Assembly (NCBI RefSeq): GCF_030552895.1
Contig: NZ_CP130649.1
Location: 1,116,001 to 1,180,000 of the forward strand
DNA from: Tatumella ptyseos
GTDB lineage: Bacteria > Pseudomonadota > Gammaproteobacteria > Enterobacterales > Enterobacteriaceae
DNA: 64,000 nucleotides
Direction of reading: 5' to 3'
Under the pieces are notes generated by a model. That model did no database searches and had not been told where the DNA came from. It saw nothing but the letters and a program-made list of their open reading frames with translations. Shown piece after piece: positions 47,401 through 57,122 of this stretch. The translations under genes were made by a program, and so were the position numbers. Numbering within the stretch: the stretch's first letter is position 1; each line of letters opens with the position of its first letter.

Positions 47401-48521
47401 TTAAGCTCAAGCTTTAACGGACCTGCTTCTGGAACACAACAACAGCTTAATAAGGTTGATGCCGATAGCGCATGACTGTTTAATGCTTTGACTGAACCTG
47501 ATAATTTGGTGAGACGACAGCTGCCACAACTGCCCATTCGGCATGAGTAGGGAATGGAGTGTCCTTGTAGTTCTAATTGTTCTAGCAAAATCTGTTGGTT
47601 ATTACCCGTAAAGCGCTTCCCCGCAAACTCAATCTCTATTGCTTTATCCATTGGCGCAGTTCGGGGCATAACGTGAGTCGCTTCCTCTTCGCACCGCTCA
47701 TTATAAAAACGTGGTGGTTTCGTTTGTAACACTGATAGGCCGTCGCCGACTTGGATTATCCCGCTATTACGGGCAATCAAATTGAGTCCGAAATCGATAT
47801 CACCACTGCCATCAGCAGCCTGACGAAACTGTGTTAACGTGCGCATGGGTTCACCCTGCGGATGCTTGCGAGCGTTACGATTATTAACAGTAGTAAGAAT
47901 ACAGCGGCTGCAGGGTTTGGCCACGTCAAAAATAATGTCCCCAATACGTACCACAGCCCAATGATCTTCTTGCCATGGCTCAGCCCCTGATACCACAAGG
48001 TTTGCTCTGAACTGTTCAATAGCGACGCCAGCAGGACAACGATTTTGTAGATCGTGTAATGAGCCTTCGTTAACTAATAGGAAAGGGTAGCCATCAGCAA
48101 AAGAGAGTGGAAGTTCAGGCCGTTTCTTTATTTTGCGCTGCGGGGTTTCGCCAATCCACCGCAATTGCACTGGGTGCGGGAAAAATTGGCTTAGCCACTT
48201 ATTGATCGCATCGGGCGCAATTTTCGCCGTAAAGTGATTACCCCACACTTCGGTTGGATAATTAATCGTTGAAAAATCGTCAAGCTTAATCCAAGCATGC
48301 TGTTGATCGGGGGCTTTAAGGTAAAGACCTTGTTGTGTCAAGGTCGGTGTAAACAACAACATTTCAGGGTATTTACGGGCTGTAACGAAGGTTCCATCCT
48401 CTAATGTCACCATAAAATGGCGGTCCCACGCCAACCCCGTCTCCTGCACTAACGCATGGGAAAGCTGAGTACCTTGCATTGACTTAACGGGATATGTGAA
48501 GAGTTTGGCGAGGCTAATCAT
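47397..48521 (-). CDS. ycbX: YcbX, MOSC domain protein with 2Fe-2S ferredoxin domain
   Basis: Molybdenum-cofactor enzyme of E. coli that detoxifies N-hydroxylated base analogues such as 6-hydroxylaminopurine. It has 374 residues (E. coli 369). The N-terminal MOSC_N domain starts KLFTYPVKSMQG, and the MOSC core includes CSRCILTTVN near residue 215, whose cysteine should bind the cofactor. The C-terminal ferredoxin domain carries CRMGSCGSC near residue 327 and a further cysteine cluster (SCCC). It is divergent from rlmL. Confidence 0.93.
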   Translation of the reverse strand: MISLAKLFTYPVKSMQGTQLSHALVQETGLAWDRHFMVTLEDGTFVTARKYPEMLLFTPTLTQQGLYLKAPDQQHAWIKLDDFSTINYPTEVWGNHFTAKIAPDAINKWLSQFFPHPVQLRWIGETPQRKIKKRPELPLSFADGYPFLLVNEGSLHDLQNRCPAGVAIEQFRANLVVSGAEPWQEDHWAVVRIGDIIFDVAKPCSRCILTTVNNRNARKHPQGEPMRTLTQFRQAADGSGDIDFGLNLIARNSGIIQVGDGLSVLQTKPPRFYNERCEEEATHVMPRTAPMDKAIEIEFAGKRFTGNNQQILLEQLELQGHSIPYSCRMGSCGSCRLTKLSGSVKALNSHALSASTLLSCCCVPEAGPLKLELN

Positions 48522-48560
48522 GAGAAGGTGTCTCTTTCGTACGTAACTATTGCAGTAACT

Positions 48561-48590
48561 TTATGACATAGCGTTGTGATTCGCTATACT
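48561..48590 (+). promoter_or_regulatory. Possible rlmL promoter
   Basis: TTATGA at 48561-48566 and TATACT at 48585-48590 with 18-base spacing, 34 bases before the rlmL ATG. The -10 is good and the -35 is weak. Confidence 0.4.
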
Positions 48591-48623
48591 AGGCGCAAAT
48601 TTTCTGATCTTAAGATATTAATT

Positions 48624-50744
48624 ATGAATTCTCTTTTCGCCAGCACCGGTCGTGGACTGGAAGAACTTTTAAAAACAGAACTTGAGGGTTTTGGTGCTCA
48701 AGATATACGACTGGTACCGGGAGGTGTTCACTACAGTGGTAACGACGAGGTGATGTACCGGAGTTTACTCTGGAGCAGAATCGCCTCTCGAATCATGTTA
48801 CCCCTTGGAGAATTCAATGTTTTTAGTGACCTTGATCTCTACGTTGGCGCACAGTCCATTGCCTGGGATGAAATCTTCGAACCGGAATCCTCATTCGTTA
48901 TCAATTTCCAAGGCACGAACGATGAAATCCGTAATAGTCAATTTGGCGCGCTTCGGATCAAGGATGCCATCGTTGACAGTTTCACCCGTAAAAATCTCCC
49001 TCGTCCTAATGTCGACCGAGATTACCCTCATATCCGTATTAATGCGTGGTTACATCGCGATAAAGTGAGCATCTCCTTAGATTTAAGTGGGGATGCTTTA
49101 CATCAACGTAATTACCGCCACGCTACCGGTCAAGCACCGCTTAAAGAGACATTAGCAGCCGCGATCATTATGCGCTCGGGCTGGAAACCAGGAACACCGA
49201 TGGTCGATCCCATGTGTGGATCCGGCACGTTATTAATCGAGGCGGCAATGATAGCGGCTGACCGCGCGCCTGGATTACTGCGTGACCACTGGGGCTTCTA
49301 CGCTTGGAAAAAGTTTAATGAAAGCGAGTGGGATAAGGTTGTCGCTGAGGCACAACAGCGTGCAAACTTAGGTATGCAGAGTAAGCAAATCCGTTTCTTC
49401 GGTTATGACAAAGATGGCCAAGTTTTAGAACGCGCGCAAACCAACGCACGTCGTGCTGGTGTAGCGCCCTTTATCAGTTTTAAACGTCAAGATGCGATTC
49501 AGCTTAAAAATCCGCAGCCGGAAGCGGAAGTGGGTACCGTCATCAGCAACCCACCTTACGGTGAACGTCTTGAGAACGAACCGGCACTTATTGCCTTACA
49601 TAGCCAATTAGGCCGAATTCTTAAAGCGCAGTTTGGTGGTTGGAACTTATCGCTCTTTAGCGGTTCACCTGAGCTACTCGACTGCTTACAGTTACGTGCT
49701 GACCGTCAATTCAAAGCTAAGAACGGGCCGTTAGATTGCGTACAGAAAAATTATAAACTTCGTGCACCGGTAGAAGGGCAGGTCGTGGGTGAGTTAGCGC
49801 CAGATTTTGCTAACCGTCTACGTAAAAACATTAAGAAGTTGGATAAATGGGCGAAGCAGGAAGGGATTGAATGTTATCGCATCTACGATGCTGATCTCCC
49901 TGACTATAATATCGCTATCGACCGCTACGCCGACTGTGTCGTGGTTCAAGAGTATGCGCCACCGAAAACGGTTGAGCCGCATAAAGCTCGTCAACGTTTG
50001 TTCGACGTGATTAGCGTGACTTTACAAGTCCTCGAATTGCCAGCAAATAAGTTAGTGCTCAAGACCCGTGAACGCCAAAAAGGCACGCAGCAATATCAAA
50101 AATTGGCGACGAAAAATGACTTCTTCGAGGTAAGCGAGTTCAATGCACACTTTTGGGTGAACTTGACGGACTACCTCGACACGGGGCTGTTTATTGACCA
50201 CCGTCTAGCACGTAAAATGCTGGGAGAAATGAGCCGGAATAAAGATTTCCTCAACCTGTTTGCCTATACCGGTACCGCCAGTGTACACGCAGCGTTGGGC
50301 GGAGCCAAGTCGACCACCACAGTGGATATGTCTCGGACATACTTGGAGTGGGCAGAGCGTAATTTCCAGTTAAATGATATTTCTGGGCAATCGCACCGCT
50401 TAATTCAAGCCGATTGCTTGAGCTGGATTAGAGAATCACGAGAAACGTTCGACCTCATCTTTATCGATCCACCCACCTTCTCTAACTCTAAACGGATGGA
50501 AGAGAGCTTTGATGTGCAGCGCGACCACCTGTCGTTGCTGACTGACCTGCAGTATCTATTACGGACCGGTGGCATCATCATGTTTTCAAATAATAAGCGT
50601 GGATTCCGGATGGACCACGAGGGCCTTGCCGCTATCGGTTTACAAGCGCGTGATATCACCGCTAAAACACAATCTCAAGATTTCTCGCGCAATAAACACA
50701 TCCACAATTGTTGGTTGGTTACGCGTGTTGGTCAGGAACAATAA
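48624..50744 (+). CDS. rlmL: 23S rRNA m2G2445 / m7G2069 bifunctional methyltransferase
   Basis: Fused enzyme (RlmKL) that methylates G2445 (N-terminal RlmL) and G2069 (C-terminal RlmK) in 23S rRNA. From ATG 48624 ([16 protein letters not shown]) it has 706 residues (E. coli 702). A THUMP domain precedes [15 protein letters not shown] and the catalytic SNPPYGERL. The second SAM domain has [17 protein letters not shown] and [11 protein letters not shown]. It ends two bases before uup. Confidence 0.97.
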   Translation: MNSLFASTGRGLEELLKTELEGFGAQDIRLVPGGVHYSGNDEVMYRSLLWSRIASRIMLPLGEFNVFSDLDLYVGAQSIAWDEIFEPESSFVINFQGTNDEIRNSQFGALRIKDAIVDSFTRKNLPRPNVDRDYPHIRINAWLHRDKVSISLDLSGDALHQRNYRHATGQAPLKETLAAAIIMRSGWKPGTPMVDPMCGSGTLLIEAAMIAADRAPGLLRDHWGFYAWKKFNESEWDKVVAEAQQRANLGMQSKQIRFFGYDKDGQVLERAQTNARRAGVAPFISFKRQDAIQLKNPQPEAEVGTVISNPPYGERLENEPALIALHSQLGRILKAQFGGWNLSLFSGSPELLDCLQLRADRQFKAKNGPLDCVQKNYKLRAPVEGQVVGELAPDFANRLRKNIKKLDKWAKQEGIECYRIYDADLPDYNIAIDRYADCVVVQEYAPPKTVEPHKARQRLFDVISVTLQVLELPANKLVLKTRERQKGTQQYQKLATKNDFFEVSEFNAHFWVNLTDYLDTGLFIDHRLARKMLGEMSRNKDFLNLFAYTGTASVHAALGGAKSTTTVDMSRTYLEWAERNFQLNDISGQSHRLIQADCLSWIRESRETFDLIFIDPPTFSNSKRMEESFDVQRDHLSLLTDLQYLLRTGGIIMFSNNKRGFRMDHEGLAAIGLQARDITAKTQSQDFSRNKHIHNCWLVTRVGQEQ

Positions 50745-50746
50745 CT

Positions 50747-52666
50747 ATGTCATTAATTAGTATTCATGGGGCTTGGTTGTCCTATAGCGATGCACCATTA
50801 CTGGATAACGCTGAATTACATATTGAAGAAAACGAGCGAGTTTGCTTAGTCGGCCGTAATGGCGCGGGAAAATCGACCCTGATGAAAATCATCAATCAGG
50901 AAGTGCCTCTCGACGATGGCCGTATTGTGTATGAGCAAGATTTGGTTATCGCGCGCTTACAGCAAGATCCTCCAAGGAACATTGCTGGTTCTGTCTATGA
51001 TTTTGTTGCCGAAGGGGTTGCGGAGCAAGCTCAGCACCTCAAAGCTTATCACGCGATTTCTCATACCGTGATGCAAGACCCAAGTGAAAAGAATCTCAAT
51101 GAGATGGCTCGCTTACAGGCCGTGCTTGACCACCAAAATCTCTGGCAGCTCGAAAGCCGCATCAACGATGTGTTGCTGAAAATTGGTTTAGATGCCGATA
51201 CTGAGCTCTCCTCTCTGTCCGGGGGATGGTTGCGTAAAGCCGCTCTGGGGCGTGCGCTGGTCTCCAATCCAAAAGTATTGATGCTTGATGAACCGACCAA
51301 CCACTTAGATATTGAAACCATTCACTGGTTAGAAAACTTTCTCAAGACGTTTAACGGAAGCATCATTTTTATTTCGCATGACCGTTCTTTTATTCGGAAT
51401 ATGGCAACACGAATAGTCGATCTTGATCGCGGTAAACTCGTCTCTTGGCCGGGAGATTATGATCAATACCTGCTAGGTAAAGAGGAAGCATTACGAGTTG
51501 AAGAGCTACAAAATGCAGAATTTGATCGTAAATTAGCACAAGAAGAAGTGTGGATCCGCCAAGGTATTAAAGCTCGCAGAACTCGTAATGAAGGACGGGT
51601 GCGGGCGCTTAAAGCATTACGTCGTGAGCGTTCTGAGCGCCGTGAAGTGATGGGCAAAGCGAATATGCAGGTCGGTGAGGCAAGTCGTTCCGGTAAGATT
51701 GTCTTTGAGCTGGAAGATGTGGTCTATCATGCAGGGGGTAAAACGCTGGTGGACCAATTCTCTGTGCAAGTGCAGCGTGGTGATAAAATCGCCCTAATTG
51801 GTTCTAACGGCTGTGGAAAGACCACCTTACTGCGCTTAATGCTAGGCCAACTTAAGGCTGAACAAGGTCGTGTGCACATAGGGACTAAATTGGAAGTGGC
51901 TTATTTCGACCAGCACCGTGCCGAATTAGACCCGGATCGTACCGTCATGGATAACCTGGCAGAAGGTAAGCAAGAAGTGCTGGTAAATGGTAAGCCTCGC
52001 CACGTGCTTGGCTATCTGCAGGACTTCTTATTCCATCCTAAACGTGCCATGACTCCGGTTAGGGCGCTGTCAGGGGGGGAAAGAAACCGTTTATTGCTGG
52101 CTAAATTATTCCTGAAACCGAGTAACTTGCTAATACTCGATGAACCGACCAACGATTTGGATGTTGAAACCTTAGAACTTCTCGAAGAGTTAATCGATGG
52201 TTACCAAGGTTCAGTGCTATTGGTTAGCCACGACCGTCAATTCGTTGATAATACCGTGACAGAATGTTGGATTTTCGAAGGTGACGGAGAAATAGGTCGC
52301 TATGTAGGGGGCTACCATGACGCTCAACACCAGCGCAGTACATCTCGGGGGACTCAGCGTAAGTCTCGTCCAGCACCTGTGGTGGAGAATCCTGTCGTTG
52401 ATCAGAATAAATCATCCGTCGCTAAAAAAGCTCCTGCTAAACTAAGCTATAATCTGTCTCGTGAGCTTGAACAGCTTCCGCAGAAGATGGAAAATTTAGA
52501 GACTGAGATCGCGAAATTACAGAGCACGATGACAGACGCCAGCTTCTTCAGTCGTCCCCATGATGAGACTCAGCCGATCATTGATAAATTAGCGACGTTA
52601 GAAGACGAGTTCAATACTGCCTTCGAGCGCTGGGAATATTTGGAAAATCTTAAGAATGGTGAATAA
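50747..52666 (+). CDS. uup: ABC-F ATPase Uup
   Basis: Soluble tandem ATPase of the ABC-F family, acting on ribosomes and on branched DNA; loss in E. coli raises precise transposon excision. Starting at ATG 50747 (MSLISIHGAW) gives 639 residues. Walker A motifs are GRNGAGKST near 36 and GSNGCGKTT near 351. Signatures are LSGGWLRKAAL and LSGGERNRLLL. The C-terminal coiled coil (from about 565, KLSYNLSRELEQLP) binds DNA. It directly follows rlmL. Confidence 0.96.
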   Translation: MSLISIHGAWLSYSDAPLLDNAELHIEENERVCLVGRNGAGKSTLMKIINQEVPLDDGRIVYEQDLVIARLQQDPPRNIAGSVYDFVAEGVAEQAQHLKAYHAISHTVMQDPSEKNLNEMARLQAVLDHQNLWQLESRINDVLLKIGLDADTELSSLSGGWLRKAALGRALVSNPKVLMLDEPTNHLDIETIHWLENFLKTFNGSIIFISHDRSFIRNMATRIVDLDRGKLVSWPGDYDQYLLGKEEALRVEELQNAEFDRKLAQEEVWIRQGIKARRTRNEGRVRALKALRRERSERREVMGKANMQVGEASRSGKIVFELEDVVYHAGGKTLVDQFSVQVQRGDKIALIGSNGCGKTTLLRLMLGQLKAEQGRVHIGTKLEVAYFDQHRAELDPDRTVMDNLAEGKQEVLVNGKPRHVLGYLQDFLFHPKRAMTPVRALSGGERNRLLLAKLFLKPSNLLILDEPTNDLDVETLELLEELIDGYQGSVLLVSHDRQFVDNTVTECWIFEGDGEIGRYVGGYHDAQHQRSTSRGTQRKSRPAPVVENPVVDQNKSSVAKKAPAKLSYNLSRELEQLPQKMENLETEIAKLQSTMTDASFFSRPHDETQPIIDKLATLEDEFNTAFERWEYLENLKNGE

Positions 52667-52680
52667 CGCATTGGTGCAGC

Positions 52681-53952
52681 ATGAGTAGCCATTGCCATCA
52701 GGATCAGACTCACCGCTGGGTGCTATGCCCCCACTGTGATATGACCACTAAGCTACCCGGCCTTGTGCCGGGTACGCGTGCGACTTGTATGCGCTGTGAA
52801 AGCACTTTGGCAACTGCTTGGCAAGAACCTCTCCGCCGGCCAATGGTTTATGCATTCTCAGCTATCGTCATGTTAATTTTGGCCAATCTTTTTCCCTTTA
52901 TTAGTATTAGCGTAATGGGAATGACTAACCAAATAACGTTACTCCAAATTCCGCAAGCAATGGTCGATGATCAATATCGTTTCTTGGCAACGATATTTCT
53001 ACTTTTTGTTCAGATTATCCCAGCTATTTGCCTTGCCAGTGTCTTAATCCTTACTCTAAACCGACGCTTACCTCATCAACTGACCATTCCCCTTGCGAAG
53101 GGCCTGTTCTATATGAAGAACTGGGGGATGGCTGAGATTTTTATGGCAGGGGTTTTAGTCAGTTTTGTGAAGCTAATGGCTTACGGTAAAATTGGACTAG
53201 AGTTAGGGTTTTGGCCATGGTGCCTATTTTGCCTTTGCCAATTACGCACATTTCAATGCCTTGAGCGTCATGTTATTTGGCAGCGGATTAGCCCTGTTCC
53301 TCCTCTACCAAAAGAACCGGTTGCAGGTATCAGCGGATTAAACCAAAACTTACGTAGTTGCCCCTGCTGTACAGCGATAGTGGCAGCCGATGAACCCTAT
53401 TGCCCCCGTTGCCACCAACGCGGACATGCACGTAAACCGCAAAGCTTGCAGTGGACGCTCTCATTATTAGTCACTTCACTCCTTTTATATATTCCCGCCA
53501 ATATTATGCCGATTATGGTGACTGATGCCCTAGGTAGTGCATCAGGATCAAACATCATGGCGGGGGTAATTTTTTTATGGAACGAGGGATCCTGGCCGAT
53601 AGCGATGATAATTTTTGTCGCCAGTATCCTTGTACCCAGCATGAAAATCCTCGCCATTGGATGGTTAAGTTGGAATGCGGGCGGCTATGGTTCGCGTGAT
53701 AACCACCGCATGCAGATCATTTATGAAATTGTCGAGGTAGTAGGGCGATGGTCAATGGTCGATGTTTTTGTTATCGCCGTACTTTCAGCTTTGGTCCGTA
53801 TGGGGGGATTGATGAATGTTTACCCGGCTGAGGGCGCATTGCTATTTTGCTTAGTCGTTATTCTAACGATGTTTTCTGCACAAGCCTTCGATCCCCGCTT
53901 ACTGTGGGATCGTGAAAGTATTAAAAAGAGTGAGGAAGAGTCCATTGAGTAA
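52681..53952 (+). CDS. pqiA: Intermembrane transport protein PqiA
   Basis: Inner-membrane partner of the PqiABC lipid-transport system. It has 423 residues and eight predicted membrane segments in two repeats. Two cysteine pairs look like zinc ribbons: CPHC/CMRC near residues 16-38 and CPCC/CPRC near residues 223-242. The second half ends with RWSMVDVFVIAVLSALVRMGG, a family hallmark. It follows uup by 14 bases and overlaps pqiB by eight, so pqiABC is a coupled operon, SoxS-inducible in E. coli. Confidence 0.95.
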   Translation: MSSHCHQDQTHRWVLCPHCDMTTKLPGLVPGTRATCMRCESTLATAWQEPLRRPMVYAFSAIVMLILANLFPFISISVMGMTNQITLLQIPQAMVDDQYRFLATIFLLFVQIIPAICLASVLILTLNRRLPHQLTIPLAKGLFYMKNWGMAEIFMAGVLVSFVKLMAYGKIGLELGFWPWCLFCLCQLRTFQCLERHVIWQRISPVPPLPKEPVAGISGLNQNLRSCPCCTAIVAADEPYCPRCHQRGHARKPQSLQWTLSLLVTSLLLYIPANIMPIMVTDALGSASGSNIMAGVIFLWNEGSWPIAMIIFVASILVPSMKILAIGWLSWNAGGYGSRDNHRMQIIYEIVEVVGRWSMVDVFVIAVLSALVRMGGLMNVYPAEGALLFCLVVILTMFSAQAFDPRLLWDRESIKKSEEESIE

Positions 53953-55585
53953 TAATCATTTTGGTGAAGCCAAGATTAAACAAATCAAACGCTGGTCACC
54001 GGTATGGATCGTACCCATCATCACCATCCTGATAGGATCATGGATTATTTATTACCATTTCTCGCATCAAGGACCGGAGGTGGTTCTTGTCACCAATAAT
54101 GCAGAGGGTATCGTTCCAGGCAAAACGGCAATTAAAAGCCGTAGCGTTGATATTGGCATGGTCGAAAGCGCACAGCTTAGTGACGACTTGCAGCACGTTG
54201 AGATCCGCGCGCGGTTGAATACTGGTATGGAAAAGATGCTTCATAAAGATAGTATCTTCTGGACGGTGAAACCCCAAATCGGGCGTGAAGGCGTGACGGG
54301 TCTCGGGACCTTATTGTCAGGCTCTTATATTGAACTCCAAGCTGGAAGCAAAGGCGATGAATTGGCTCAGTATAATCTGCTTGATTCACCACCACTGGCT
54401 TCACCCGACGCGAAAGGTATTCATATTAGCTTGAATAGTGATCAAGCTGGCCAACTCAATGCCGGTGATCCGGTATTGTTTAGAGGATTTCGTGTTGGCT
54501 CGGTAGAAAAAAGCCGCTTCGACGCAGACCAGCGACAAATGGAATACCAACTTTTCATTCAAGCGCCTTACGATAGCTTGGTGACAAGCAATGTTCGTTT
54601 TTGGAAAGATAGTGGTATTGCTGTCGATATGTCCGCTTCGGGGATGCGCGTTGAAATGGGCTCTCTCGCGACATTATTTAGTGGGGGCGTCAGTTTTGAT
54701 GTGCCTGAGGGGTGGGACCGCGGTGTCGCAGCGGAAAATAAAGCGCATTATCACCTCTTTAATGACCAACGAAGTATAAATGACTCACTTTATACCCAGC
54801 ATACTGACTATCTATTATTCTTCAATGAATCTATTAGGGGCCTACAAGAAGGCGCGCCAGTTGAATTCCGCGGCATTCGTTTGGGTACTGTAGCGCAAGT
54901 TCCTTTCATCATTCCTAATATGTTGAAGAAATTGAATGGCGACTACCGTATACCTGTGTTAATTAAGATCGAACCTGAACGTTTCTCGAAAAAATTAGGA
55001 GCTGATTTTAATTTACAACAACGGTTGGCTGATGGGCTTCAACATGGGTTAAGGGCTAGCCTTAAAACGGCGAATTTGATTACTGGTGCGCTGTATGTTG
55101 ATTTAGACTTCACTACCGATGCGGGTCCTTACAAAGGTCCTTCAAAGATAGGTCAATATAATATCATTCCGACCGTTAATGGCGGATTGACGCAGATGCA
55201 GCAAAAGGTAATGTCGATTCTTGATAAGTTTGAGAAGCTTCCTCTGAATCCATTGTTAACCGAGGCAACGGGTTCTCTCAAAGAGAGCCAAAAAACGATG
55301 CAACAGCTGCAAATCACTTTGGATCATGTTAATCAAATTACTAACAGTCCAGCGATGAAAACACTGCCGCAAGATATGCAGCAAACCCTGCGTGAGTTGA
55401 ATCAGAGTATGAAGGGATTACAACCAGGCTCACCGGCTTATAATAAGCTCGTCGGTAACCTACAACGTTTGGATCAAGTTCTCGCAGAACTGCAGCCGGT
55501 GCTACGTACTTTGAATAACAAAAGCAATGCGCTAGTGTTCGAAGCCTCACCCGGTAAAGATCCACAACCTAAAAAGGCTAAATAG
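53945..55585 (+). CDS. pqiB: Intermembrane transport protein PqiB (MCE repeats)
   Basis: Periplasm-spanning MCE protein forming the needle-like channel for lipids between membranes. The best start is TTG 53945 (MSNNHFGEAKIKQ), matching E. coli MEMNNGEAKIKK and preceded by GAGGAAGAG; it overlaps the pqiA stop. Length is 546 (E. coli 546). One membrane helix lies near residues 18-36. Three MCE domains follow (starting near GPEVVLVTNNAEG, near SLNSDQAGQLNAGDP, and near YLLFFNESIRGLQEG), then a long C-terminal helix. An upstream start at 53912 is unlikely. Confidence 0.95.
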   Translation: MSNNHFGEAKIKQIKRWSPVWIVPIITILIGSWIIYYHFSHQGPEVVLVTNNAEGIVPGKTAIKSRSVDIGMVESAQLSDDLQHVEIRARLNTGMEKMLHKDSIFWTVKPQIGREGVTGLGTLLSGSYIELQAGSKGDELAQYNLLDSPPLASPDAKGIHISLNSDQAGQLNAGDPVLFRGFRVGSVEKSRFDADQRQMEYQLFIQAPYDSLVTSNVRFWKDSGIAVDMSASGMRVEMGSLATLFSGGVSFDVPEGWDRGVAAENKAHYHLFNDQRSINDSLYTQHTDYLLFFNESIRGLQEGAPVEFRGIRLGTVAQVPFIIPNMLKKLNGDYRIPVLIKIEPERFSKKLGADFNLQQRLADGLQHGLRASLKTANLITGALYVDLDFTTDAGPYKGPSKIGQYNIIPTVNGGLTQMQQKVMSILDKFEKLPLNPLLTEATGSLKESQKTMQQLQITLDHVNQITNSPAMKTLPQDMQQTLRELNQSMKGLQPGSPAYNKLVGNLQRLDQVLAELQPVLRTLNNKSNALVFEASPGKDPQPKKAK

Positions 55586-56154
55586 TGAAAAGACTTTTAA
55601 TGGCACTGCTGGCTGTCTGTTTGACCGCTTGCAGTAGTAGCGAATCAACCAAGTATTATCAATTGACGACACCGCAGGGTGGCGCATCGGTTGCGACATC
55701 GACTTCTGCGTTCGGGCAGCAGCCGAAACACCTCTGGGTACAATCTATCAATGTGCCAGACGCGTTAGCCAGTACCGGAATTGCTTTCCAAACGTCTGAC
55801 GTGGAATATCGCTTGGCTGAGCAAAATCTCTGGGCTAGCCCCCTAGACCAGCAATTACAACAAACATTGGTGACTAACTTAAGTAATCTGCTGCCGAATT
55901 GGTTAGTCACCAATAGCACTTTGGCGGGAGATAACGACTCATTAGCCGTAACGGTTACCGCATTTCAAGGGCGCTGGGACGGGCATGTACTAGTGAAAGG
56001 TTACTGGATCTACCAGCATCAAGAAAAGGTGGTGCGTCGCTCATTTGAGCAAATGGTTCCACTCAAGGATGATGGCTATCCTGCTTTGGTACAAGCGCTC
56101 TCGCAAGCATGGTACCAAGAAGCCCAACAGGTAGCGTCACAGATTAATCCTTAA
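55585..56154 (+). CDS. pqiC: Outer-membrane lipoprotein PqiC (YmbA)
   Basis: Lipoprotein that docks PqiB to the outer membrane. It starts at GTG 55585, overlapping the pqiB stop by one base. The lipobox LTAC is at residues 13-16, with the lipidated cysteine at 16 followed by SSS, which predicts outer-membrane sorting. The rest is the DUF330/ABC-type transport auxiliary fold. The length is 189 residues (E. coli 187). Confidence 0.93.
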   Translation: MKRLLMALLAVCLTACSSSESTKYYQLTTPQGGASVATSTSAFGQQPKHLWVQSINVPDALASTGIAFQTSDVEYRLAEQNLWASPLDQQLQQTLVTNLSNLLPNWLVTNSTLAGDNDSLAVTVTAFQGRWDGHVLVKGYWIYQHQEKVVRRSFEQMVPLKDDGYPALVQALSQAWYQEAQQVASQINP

Positions 56155-56247
56155 ATATTGTTAATAACTGAATAGTTTGACTTAGCTCAAAACTCGCAAA
56201 GCTGTTCAAAAAATACTCGTTGATCTCATTACGAGAGAGGGGTACAA

Positions 56248-56272
56248 AGGAGGAGGTGATGAAGTTATCACC
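56248..56272 (+). promoter_or_regulatory. rmf leader hairpin with 16S-tail complement and mimic
   Basis: AGGAGGTGAT at 56251-56260 is an exact ten-base complement of the 3' tail of 16S rRNA. Its GGTGAT part can pair locally with ATCACC at 56267-56272, which is the same word as in the rRNA tail. The leader therefore holds both an extreme Shine-Dalgarno and its own competitor, 40-60 bases above rmf. A regulatory role is inferred. Confidence 0.4.
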
Positions 56273-56315
56273 GCTTCTTTTAACCAACTATCTTTATGAG
56301 GGTAAACGGATATGA
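56259..56315 (+). CDS. Possible rmf leader peptide, 18 residues
   Basis: ATG at 56259 has AGGAGG five bases upstream and opens an 18-codon frame, MKLSPLLLTNYLYEGKRI, whose TGA overlaps the rmf ATG by two bases. This is the geometry of a translationally coupled leader peptide. No homologue is known to me, and the frame is short enough to be chance, so this is tentative. Confidence 0.3.
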   Translation: MKLSPLLLTNYLYEGKRI

Positions 56316-56479
56316 AGAGACAAAAACGCGATCGTTTGGAACGAGCTTACTCACTGGGGTATAAAACGGGAAAAAGCGGACGATCGAAAGAACTCTGTCC
56401 CTATCAAACGTTAGACTCAAGGTCACATTGGTTAGGAGGTTGGCGTAAGGCCATTGAAGAACGCTCAGCTTTCGCATAA
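56312..56479 (+). CDS. rmf: Ribosome modulation factor
   Basis: Small basic protein that in stationary phase binds near the anti-Shine-Dalgarno of 16S rRNA and pairs 70S ribosomes into inactive 100S dimers. It has 55 residues, as E. coli, beginning MKRQKRDRLERAYSLGY and including GRSKELCPYQTLDSRSHWL and LGGWRKAIEE. Its own Shine-Dalgarno is GAGGG nine bases upstream. It converges with fabA across a shared terminator. In E. coli rmf is driven by ppGpp and CRP. Confidence 0.96.
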   Translation: MKRQKRDRLERAYSLGYKTGKSGRSKELCPYQTLDSRSHWLGGWRKAIEERSAFA

Positions 56480-56488
56480 ATCAGACAT

Positions 56489-56523
56489 AAAAAAAGCAGA
56501 TTTTACAAAATCTGCTTTTTTTT
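56489..56523. terminator. Bidirectional terminator between rmf and fabA
   Basis: AGCAGATTTT and AAAATCTGCT form the stem, with an A run on the left and a run of eight or more T on the right. Confidence 0.9.
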
Positions 56524-56535
56524 GGGCAGCCGGTT

Positions 56536-57054
56536 TTAGAAAGATTCAGTATCTTTGAACAGGCCCACTTTTAGGTCTGTGGCGGTATAGATTAATTTAC
56601 CGTCTACAAATACTTCACCATCTGCAACGCCCATCACTAATTTACGATTAATAACGCGTTTAAAGTGGATTTTATAAGTGACTTTCTTAGCTGTTGGCAG
56701 AACTTGTCCGGTGAATTTCACTTCACCTACACCTAATGCACGACCTTTACCTTCTGCGCCCAACCAGCCCAAGTAAAACCCGACTAACTGCCACATAGCG
56801 TCTAAACCTAAGCATCCTGGCATAACAGGATCGTTGACGAAATGGCACTTAAAAAACCAAAGTTCTGGGTTGATGTCGAGTTCAGCTTCGACGAAGCCCT
56901 TATCAAAGTGACCTCCGCTCTCAGACATGAGAACCACTCTGTCCATCATTAACATATTATCTGCAGGAAGTGGTGGTCCATTTTCACCAAATAATTTTCC
57001 TTGTCCAGACGCGATGAGGTCATCTTTGCTGTAGGATTCGCGTTTATCTACCAT
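56536..57054 (-). CDS. fabA: 3-hydroxydecanoyl-[ACP] dehydratase/isomerase
   Basis: Makes trans-2-decenoyl-ACP and isomerises it to the cis-3 form, the entry to unsaturated fatty acids. It has 172 residues, as E. coli. The active-site histidine is H71 in [11 protein letters not shown] and aspartate D85 in GLDAMW. The last residues DTESF replace E. coli DTSAF. It has its own promoter with a FabR-type operator; lonH lies upstream on the same strand, as in E. coli. Confidence 0.98.
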   Translation of the reverse strand: MVDKRESYSKDDLIASGQGKLFGENGPPLPADNMLMMDRVVLMSESGGHFDKGFVEAELDINPELWFFKCHFVNDPVMPGCLGLDAMWQLVGFYLGWLGAEGKGRALGVGEVKFTGQVLPTAKKVTYKIHFKRVINRKLVMGVADGEVFVDGKLIYTATDLKVGLFKDTESF

Positions 57055-57087
57055 AGTTACATTTAGCCCTTTTCAATTGAAGCCCGA

Positions 57088-57116
57088 AGAATAGCGTACA
57101 CTTGTACGCTGAGCAA
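57088..57116 (-). promoter_or_regulatory. fabA promoter with FabR operator in the spacer
   Basis: On the minus strand, -35 TTGCTC (57116-57111) and -10 TATTCT (57093-57088) are separated by exactly 17 bases. AGCGTACA-AG-TGTACGCT at 57110-57093 is a perfect palindrome that nearly fills this spacer and matches the FabR operator of E. coli fabA and fabB. FabR bound here would block RNA polymerase. E. coli also has an activating FadR site just upstream; here only weak similarity remains. Confidence 0.75.
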
Positions 57117-57122
57117 GCGTTG

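Noticed and set aside
50708..50746. Longer Uup start at 50708
   Set aside because: It would overlap the rlmL coding end with no homology; ATG 50747 matches the family start.
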